In this document: positions 1-3,976 of the stretch, one piece after another
How positions within the stretch are numbered: position 1 is the first letter of the stretch
Layout: each line of letters opens with the position of its first letter
From: Methanobrevibacter sp.
GTDB lineage: Archaea; Methanobacteriota; Methanobacteria; Methanobacteriales; Methanobacteriaceae
DNA length: 9,656 bases
Assembly (NCBI GenBank): GCA_009784145.1
Contig: WRCI01000052.1
Span: 1-9,656, forward strand
Reading direction: 5' to 3'
The notes under the pieces: generated by a model
Told to the model about the DNA's origin: nothing
The model's input: only the letters and a program-made list of their open reading frames with translations
Databases searched by the model: none
Translations under genes and position numbers: made by a program

Positions 1-43
1 ATTTTCATCACTAAAATCACCCTCATTATTTTCATCACTAAAA
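1..43. repeat. 27-bp-period in-frame repeat inside the Fpg-like gene
   Basis: The 16 bases at 1-16 recur exactly at 28-43 (offset 27 bases, nine codons). They encode Phe-Ser-Asp-Glu-Asn twice on the minus strand. The array touches the window edge and may continue beyond it. Confidence 0.8.
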
Positions 44-258
44 GAATTTTCATTAGCTAATATTTCAATTTGCCCTCCATAAGCATTAACATTAGTGATA
101 GTCTTGCCCTTTAATATGTCAGAATATTTTTTATTGTCTCCATAAAAAAAGGCGAATTTGTGAGGAGAATTATTTGTAACAACACCAACTACCTTTTTCC
201 CTTTTATTACTTCATTTAGCTGATTTGTAATTGTATTGCTTTCTGGAATTTCAATCAT
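1..258 (-). CDS. Formamidopyrimidine-DNA glycosylase-like protein, N-terminal 86 residues (partial)
   Basis: Reading the minus strand from the ATG at 258 gives 86 codons open to the window edge, so the C-terminal part is missing. The start MIEIPESNTI and the segment around SPHKFAFFYGD, then KGKTITNV and GGQIEI, resemble the N-terminal domain of Fpg/Nei-type DNA glycosylases, where the mature protein begins Pro-Glu-Leu-Pro-Glu. Those enzymes excise oxidised bases using the N-terminal proline as nucleophile and the following glutamate as acid. Here isoleucine replaces that proline, while Glu3 and the following Ile-Pro-Glu are kept, so classical glycosylase/lyase chemistry is doubtful. The last visible residues are low-complexity (FSDEN repeated nine residues apart). 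An AGGGG ribosome-binding site lies 7 bases upstream at 266-270. Assignment rests on N-terminal resemblance only; the helix-two-turn-helix and zinc-finger region is off the window. Confidence 0.65.
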   Translation of the reverse strand, partial: MIEIPESNTITNQLNEVIKGKKVVGVVTNNSPHKFAFFYGDNKKYSDILKGKTITNVNAYGGQIEILANENSFSDENNEGDFSDEN

Positions 259-269
259 TTAAATGCCCC

Positions 270-370
270 TAATTAATCTATAAAATACTCATAATTAATT
301 TATAAAATACATGTAATTAATTTATAAAATGCCCCTAATTAATTTATAAAATATTCATATTAATCTATAG
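270..370. repeat. 22-bp tandem repeat, four units plus a partial, upstream of the Fpg-like gene
   Basis: Units start at 270, 292, 314 and 336, each exactly 22 bp, followed by a degenerate partial copy at 358-370. The shared core is TAATTAATYTATAAAAT; the last 5 bases vary. On the minus strand each unit carries a TATA-like TTTTATARATTAATTA. The unit at 314-335 ends in a GGGGCAT that matches the ribosome-binding segment just before the ATG at 258. The array therefore looks like amplified 5' leader/promoter sequence of the minus-strand gene. The 22-bp period is close to two helical turns, so stacked protein binding is possible but unproven. Confidence 0.85.
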
Positions 371-399
371 CTTTATTAATTAATAAATATTGGTTTTTA

Positions 400-530
400 T
401 TATATTATAATTATATTCTATAGGTTATATTATAATTATATTCTATAGAATATTGTATTATATTAAAATATTATAATTATATTATATTAAATTTATAATT
501 ATATTCTATAAAATATTATAATTATATATA
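400..530. repeat. 25-bp direct repeat with degenerate copies in AT-only spacer
   Basis: Two copies 25 bp apart (400-424 and 425-449) agree over 24 bases and centre on the self-complementary TATAATTATA followed by TTCTATAG. Degenerate copies of TTATAATTATATT follow to about 530. The surrounding 450-659 stretch is almost pure A/T, has no convincing open reading frame, and must hold the rhodanese promoter; AATATAAT at about 607-614 is a possible TATA element. Confidence 0.7.
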
Positions 531-648
531 CTCTTAAAAAATATACACTTTTAAATACCTATTTAACTTTTTATTAATTTTATTATAATAATTTTTTTAT
601 CAAAAAATATAATAATTATTAAAATTAAACATTAATAATTAAATACAT

Positions 649-662
649 GGGGTGTTAATATT
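649..662 (+). promoter_or_regulatory. Shine-Dalgarno site that sets the rhodanese start at an ATT codon
   Basis: GGGGTG at 649-654 is the only strong ribosome-binding match before the rhodanese frame. Five bases later an in-frame ATT stands at 660-662. The nearby ATG (647) and GTG (652) are in other frames and reach stop codons after 3 and 7 codons, so neither can start this gene. Confidence 0.6.
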
Positions 663-971
663 AAGTTTAAAATAATAAGTCCTGAAGATGCAAAAGTTGA
701 ATTAGAAAAAAATAGTGGAACAATCTTGATAGATGTTAGAAATCAAGATGAATATGATGAAAAACATATAGTAGGATCTATTTTAATACCTTTAGACACT
801 GTAAAAGAAAATATAAGTGATAAAATAAAAAATAAAGATACTAAAATAATTGCACATTGCAAATCTGGCAAAAGAAGTGCAGAAGCATGTGAAATATTAG
901 TTGATTTAGGTTATACTGATGTGTCTTCCCTAGATGGAGGTATTGAAGCTTGGCCATACCAAACTGAATAA
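660..971 (+). CDS. Single-domain rhodanese-like sulfurtransferase
   Basis: A 103-residue protein if started at the ATT at 660, which is the normal size for a stand-alone rhodanese domain. The frame begins KFKIISPEDAKVELEKNSG, then the domain hallmark ILIDVRNQDEYDEKHIVGSILIP. The active-site loop HCKSGKRSAEAC has the persulfide-carrying cysteine at about residue 67 in the CxxGxR(S) form, and the domain ends in a typical LDGGIEAW. Such proteins move sulfane sulfur from a donor to an acceptor in the cytoplasm; the partner cannot be told. The first standard start in frame is TTG at 726, but that would remove the first beta strand and lead directly into LIDVR, and it lacks a ribosome-binding site. 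I prefer the ATT start or, less likely, a recently lost ATG. No operon partner is adjacent. Confidence 0.88.
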   Translation: MKFKIISPEDAKVELEKNSGTILIDVRNQDEYDEKHIVGSILIPLDTVKENISDKIKNKDTKIIAHCKSGKRSAEACEILVDLGYTDVSSLDGGIEAWPYQTE

Positions 972-974
972 TAT

Positions 975-986
975 AAAAAATTTTTT
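975..986 (+). terminator. T-run terminator after rhodanese gene
   Basis: Six A followed by six T lie 4 bases after the rhodanese stop codon. A U-rich run like this is sufficient for termination by archaeal RNA polymerase. No looped hairpin is present. Confidence 0.45.
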
Positions 987-996
987 AACTATAAAC

Positions 997-1007
997 AAAT
1001 ATATATT
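997..1007 (+). promoter_or_regulatory. Candidate TATA box for the lipoprotein gene
   Basis: AAATATATATT is the best archaeal TATA-like element upstream of the lipoprotein. Transcription starting about 25 bases downstream would begin at roughly 1027-1032, right at the first copy of the 16-bp leader repeat. In that case nearly the whole 5' leader would be the repeat array. Confidence 0.35.
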
Positions 1008-1028
1008 ATTCTATTTAAAATAAATTTT

Positions 1029-1076
1029 AAGGATTATCAAAATAAAGGATTATTAAAATAAAGGATTATCAAAATG
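1029..1076 (+). repeat. 16-bp tandem repeat x3 containing the ribosome-binding site
   Basis: Three contiguous 16-bp copies (1029-1044, 1045-1060, 1061-1076) read AAGGATTATCAAAATA; the middle has one change and the last ends in the start ATG. Each carries an AAGGA Shine-Dalgarno-like core. Only the last one is correctly placed, 8 bases before the ATG at 1074. The other two are duplicated, apparently redundant ribosome-binding modules. Confidence 0.85.
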
Positions 1077-2039
1077 AATAAACATATTTTAGGAATTCTT
1101 GTAATAATATGTGTGATATTTGTTTCTGGTTGTGTTTCACCAGATTCTGATTCTTCTGTATCTTCTTCATATAATGTGAATCAAGATCAAACACCTTCGG
1201 CTCAATTTGTAGAATTGAATTTGGATAAAAATCCAATTAGTATTTCTTTAAATGATACTGAATGTGTTATAAATGGAACTACTGATGGAGATATTGTCAC
1301 TATAGATTGTCCTACTTTGAATATCTCAAATGTAACAGTTAATCCAGTGGATGGCTTTTTTTCATATAAAGTTAAAAATATTCCACAAAATGGTGGAGAT
1401 GTTTACAAAAACTACACTGCTAAAGATGCTGGTAAGAATCAATCTATAAGATTAAAAGTGGCTAAATTAACAATTACTGCAGAATCTAAAAATCCCCAAA
1501 TACATGATAATGACCGTTCTCTTGAAATTATAAGAATCATAGCTCCTGAGGAAATTGAAAAAAATTTTAAAGAAAGTAGCAAAATTGTGACTTATGAGGA
1601 ATTAGTTAAAAAAAATCCCTATAATTTTGCAAAAGTTCGTGTTAAATATTCTGGAGAAGTAACTAAAGCTATAAATAATCCCCTGCCAGGATTTTCAGAC
1701 CTAAAAGGTTTTAAGTTAGCTATCGATGGAGACCGTAATAATTTAATTCATTTTTATTATAATAGTAACAAAACAGTACAACAAGGAGATAATCTAACTG
1801 TTTGGGGTGAAATATCTGGAGACATGGTTTATGGTCCAAAAGAGATAGATGAATGGATGAAATATTCTGGAACTTCTCTTACTTATGGTGGCTATAATGG
1901 ATTTAGTTATTCTCCAGGAAGTGTGGGAATTATTAGTTTACGTGGTAATAATCCTTATTATAGTGATTCTTATACTTCATTAGGGGATTATAAATTCCAA
2001 CCAGATGCTTATTTATGGTATTTAGAAAAGAATGATTAA
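1074..2039 (+). CDS. Putative lipoprotein with Ig-like and OB-fold-like regions
   Basis: A 321-residue exported protein. Residues 1-20 form a lipoprotein signal: a lysine/histidine start, a hydrophobic core (ILGILVIICVIFV) and a lipobox ending VSGC, with Cys20 the likely lipidated residue. A Ser/Asp-rich linker (21-45) follows. Residues about 46-130 (NPISISLNDTECVINGTTDGDIVTI through GFFSYKVKNIPQNG) look like a small beta-sandwich of the kind seen in cell-surface proteins. Residues about 172-265 (TYEELVKKNPYNFAKVRVKYSGEV, then LIHFYYNSNKTVQQGDNLTVWGEI) match the pattern of OB-fold domains in other secreted lipoproteins: a 'YEEL.. NP..' helix, a K-V-x-Y/F-x-G strand, then GD-x-L-T-V-W/Y-G. The tail is rich in Tyr, Ser and Gly. 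Probably anchored on the outer face of the membrane; ligand and role are unknown. The start is set by the AAGGA 8 bases upstream. Confidence 0.85.
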   Translation: MNKHILGILVIICVIFVSGCVSPDSDSSVSSSYNVNQDQTPSAQFVELNLDKNPISISLNDTECVINGTTDGDIVTIDCPTLNISNVTVNPVDGFFSYKVKNIPQNGGDVYKNYTAKDAGKNQSIRLKVAKLTITAESKNPQIHDNDRSLEIIRIIAPEEIEKNFKESSKIVTYEELVKKNPYNFAKVRVKYSGEVTKAINNPLPGFSDLKGFKLAIDGDRNNLIHFYYNSNKTVQQGDNLTVWGEISGDMVYGPKEIDEWMKYSGTSLTYGGYNGFSYSPGSVGIISLRGNNPYYSDSYTSLGDYKFQPDAYLWYLEKND

Positions 2040-2041
2040 AG

Positions 2042-2161
2042 CTATCTATCTGATTGTATGATTGAACTTCTCTGACTGATTGTATGATTAAAACTATCTA
2101 TCTGATTGTATGATTGAACTTCTCTGACTGATTGTATGATTAAAACTATCTATCTGATTGT
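2042..2161. repeat. 52-bp nested tandem repeat between convergent genes
   Basis: Copies start at 2042, 2094 and 2146 (the last stops after 16 bases), with an exact 52-bp period. Each unit holds CTGATTGTATGATT twice, so it is itself an older duplication of about 26 bp. The repeat end ATGATTAAAR also occurs at 2032-2041, where it overlaps the last codons and stop of the lipoprotein gene. The array seems to have grown out of that gene's 3' end. It occupies nearly the whole gap between two convergent genes; no hairpin-plus-T-run terminator is evident there. Confidence 0.9.
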
Positions 2162-2172
2162 TTTATCATTTT

Positions 2173-3807
2173 TCAAATATTATGAAAATTTTTCATAACC
2201 TCAGAGATATTATAATCTTCTATATTATCAATACAACTATCAATATAAGCTAATTTTTCTAAATCAAAGCTATTAAGATTAATATTTTTAAATTTTTCCA
2301 AAATATCCTTCTTTGAAAGAGGATTTTCACTTTCACCTAATGGAAGTTTAACAAAATCTTCATAAATTCCATTATTAGTTTTTATAATAACTTTTGAAGG
2401 ACGATACTTTGGAGTCAATTTAGTAAACTCTTCATTTTCTTCAATAACTATTTTATCTAAAATATCTTTCATTAAAACATTTTTAAAATTAATATCATTA
2501 TATTTATTATTATATTTGTTTTTAAAATTATTATTATCCTCATTATTATAATTATTATTATATTTACTACTACAATTATTGTTAAAATTATTATTATCTT
2601 TATTATTATCCTTATTGATTATATAATTAAGATTGTTATTAGTATTATTAATATTATTATTGTTATTTTCAAATAAATCTAAATTTAAACTATTTTCAAC
2701 GATTGCCACAGCTACAGCATAAGGTAAACTTTGTTTAATTTCTTCATTATTTTTTGGATTAAAATTATTATGTTCAGTAGCTATTTTATAAGTTTTAACA
2801 ATAATTCTTTCAATATCCTCTATATCAAAATCAAATTTACTATTTATATTTAATGTAGCATCGATTGAAGAATGTATATGTCTACAAAATGGATACTTTT
2901 TAAAATAAACTTCATTAATATGAAATTTTCCAATAGATTCTTCTAAATAAGAAGATAAATAATCTATAAAATCAATTCCCTTTTCATTTAAATCTTTAAA
3001 GTTTTTATTTTCATTTAAATCTTTAAAAAAATCAATAGACATAGCTTTTAAAAAACCTTCATCACCATCAACAATAGATTCTGGACCTTTAAATCCATTT
3101 TTAGCTAAATATCCTGATAAAATACCATTATAAACAGCTTTTCCAGCATGAAGTTGTTTTCCCATAGTTCCCTGATGATCTACTTCAAGAAGACCTGAAG
3201 ATTGAGTTCCACAAAGACCTAATGTATTAACTGTTTCATCCAAATCAAGTTCTAGGAGTTTAGATACAACTGCACCCGCTGCAAAAGTTCCAATAGTTCC
3301 AGTACTATGAAAACCTTGATTTCTGTGATAAGGATTAGCTAAAGTTCCAAGGACAATAGCTACTTCATATCCACAAATAACTGCTTCAATGAACTTTTTT
3401 CCATCAATGTTATTGGCTTCAGCTATAGCTACTGCAGATGGAAAAACAACACAACCAGGATGTAATTGAGCAAAACGATGCCCATCATCTAAATCAAGAG
3501 CATGAGCCGAAATTCCATTAATAAACCCCCCATTAGCTATACTTGAATAACCATTTCCAATAATAAATGATTTTTTACCTTCAAATGATTTTTTACCTTC
3601 AAATAATCTTTTATTTTCAGACACTATGTCTAAACCATAAAGCTGATTAATAGATTTTATAGCTATTTGAGTACTTTCTTCATGAAATCCTCTATTAGTA
3701 ACTCCTAAAAAGTCAATAAAACATAATTTAGCTTTATCAATAGCTATTTCAGGAATGTCATTGTAATTTAAATCTACAATAAATTTAGAAAGTTCTTCTA
3801 CAATCAT
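2173..3807 (-). CDS. MmgE/PrpD family protein (2-methylcitrate dehydratase-like fold) with Asn-rich insertion
   Basis: A 544-residue protein; the family is usually about 450. Landmarks match MmgE/PrpD proteins: the AHALDLDDGH motif at 101-110, GTMGKQLHAGKA at 213-224 followed by GFKGPESIVDGDEGF, KKYPFCRHIHSSIDA at 303-317, SLPYAVAVAI at 360-369, and the C-terminal YRPSKVIIKTNNG and GESENPLSKKDILEKF. Members include 2-methylcitrate dehydratase, cis-aconitate decarboxylase and iminodisuccinate epimerase, all acting on small tricarboxylate-like acids. Which substrate applies here cannot be read from sequence, and no methylcitrate-cycle neighbour is present. The excess length is mainly an Asn-rich block at about 380-443, plus two short tandem duplications (FEGKKS at 69-80; FKDLNE at 261-275). 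The ATG at 3807 has AAGGAA 5 bases upstream. It is transcribed divergently from the U32 gene. Confidence 0.9.
   Translation of the reverse strand: MIVEELSKFIVDLNYNDIPEIAIDKAKLCFIDFLGVTNRGFHEESTQIAIKSINQLYGLDIVSENKRLFEGKKSFEGKKSFIIGNGYSSIANGGFINGISAHALDLDDGHRFAQLHPGCVVFPSAVAIAEANNIDGKKFIEAVICGYEVAIVLGTLANPYHRNQGFHSTGTIGTFAAGAVVSKLLELDLDETVNTLGLCGTQSSGLLEVDHQGTMGKQLHAGKAVYNGILSGYLAKNGFKGPESIVDGDEGFLKAMSIDFFKDLNENKNFKDLNEKGIDFIDYLSSYLEESIGKFHINEVYFKKYPFCRHIHSSIDATLNINSKFDFDIEDIERIIVKTYKIATEHNNFNPKNNEEIKQSLPYAVAVAIVENSLNLDLFENNNNNINNTNNNLNYIINKDNNKDNNNFNNNCSSKYNNNYNNEDNNNFKNKYNNKYNDINFKNVLMKDILDKIVIEENEEFTKLTPKYRPSKVIIKTNNGIYEDFVKLPLGESENPLSKKDILEKFKNINLNSFDLEKLAYIDSCIDNIEDYNISEVMKNFHNI
2479..2670 (-). 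repeat. Asn-rich low-complexity insertion in the MmgE/PrpD gene
   Basis: Encodes about 64 residues dominated by Asn, with Lys, Asp, Tyr and Phe. It lies between the conserved LPYAVAVAIVENSLNLDLF and the block leading to TKLTPKYRPSKV. Within it the motif DNNNF recurs 20 residues (60 bp) apart at residues 404 and 424, so it is partly a decayed tandem repeat, not just an AAT run. It keeps the frame exactly. Confidence 0.85.
2981..3027 (-). repeat. 27-bp-offset in-frame duplication (FKDLNE) in the MmgE/PrpD gene
   Basis: A 20-base string at 2981-3000 recurs exactly at 3008-3027, offset 27 bp (nine codons). It gives FKDLNE twice at residues 261-275. Confidence 0.85.
3565..3600 (-). repeat. 18-bp perfect tandem duplication (FEGKKS) in the MmgE/PrpD gene
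   Basis: 3565-3582 and 3583-3600 are identical 18-mers placed head to tail. They encode FEGKKS twice (residues 69-80), just before the conserved NG-rich segment. Perfect identity suggests a recent event. Confidence 0.9.
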
Positions 3808-3812
3808 GAGTA

Positions 3813-3865
3813 TTCCTTAATGAATCAATCAATATATATTATACTACTAATTAATCATATATAAA
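3813..3865 (-). promoter_or_regulatory. Promoter and ribosome-binding site of the MmgE/PrpD gene
   Basis: On the minus strand a perfect TTTATATA TATA box lies at 3865-3858 and an AAGGAA Shine-Dalgarno site at 3818-3813. Initiation about 25 bases after the TATA would leave a leader of about 25-30 bases before the ATG at 3807. Confidence 0.6.
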
Positions 3866-3921
3866 TTATAGATTAAAATAATGAAAATAAAAAAAATTAA
3901 TAAAAATAATAAATGATTTAT

Positions 3922-3969
3922 TTTATATAATCAATATATTTATATTATCAATATATCTAACAATGAGGT
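3922..3969 (+). promoter_or_regulatory. Promoter and ribosome-binding site of the U32 gene
   Basis: TTTATATA at 3922-3929 is a consensus archaeal TATA box. TGAGGT at 3964-3969 is a strong Shine-Dalgarno site 7 bases before the ATG at 3977. ATCAATATAT occurs twice, 18 bp apart, between the two elements. This promoter faces away from the MmgE/PrpD promoter, with about 57 bp between the two TATA boxes. Confidence 0.6.
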
Positions 3970-3976
3970 TTAAGAT

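Noticed and set aside
580..622. Hairpin ATTTTTT-TATC-AAAAAAT upstream of the rhodanese
   Set aside because: An A/T-only 7-bp stem is expected by chance in this composition and is not well placed to be a terminator for any gene.
259..659. Possible tRNA, small RNA gene or insertion sequence in the 400-bp spacer
   Set aside because: Composition is nearly pure A/T with short tandem repeats; I find no cloverleaf, no transposase fragment and no terminal inverted repeats.
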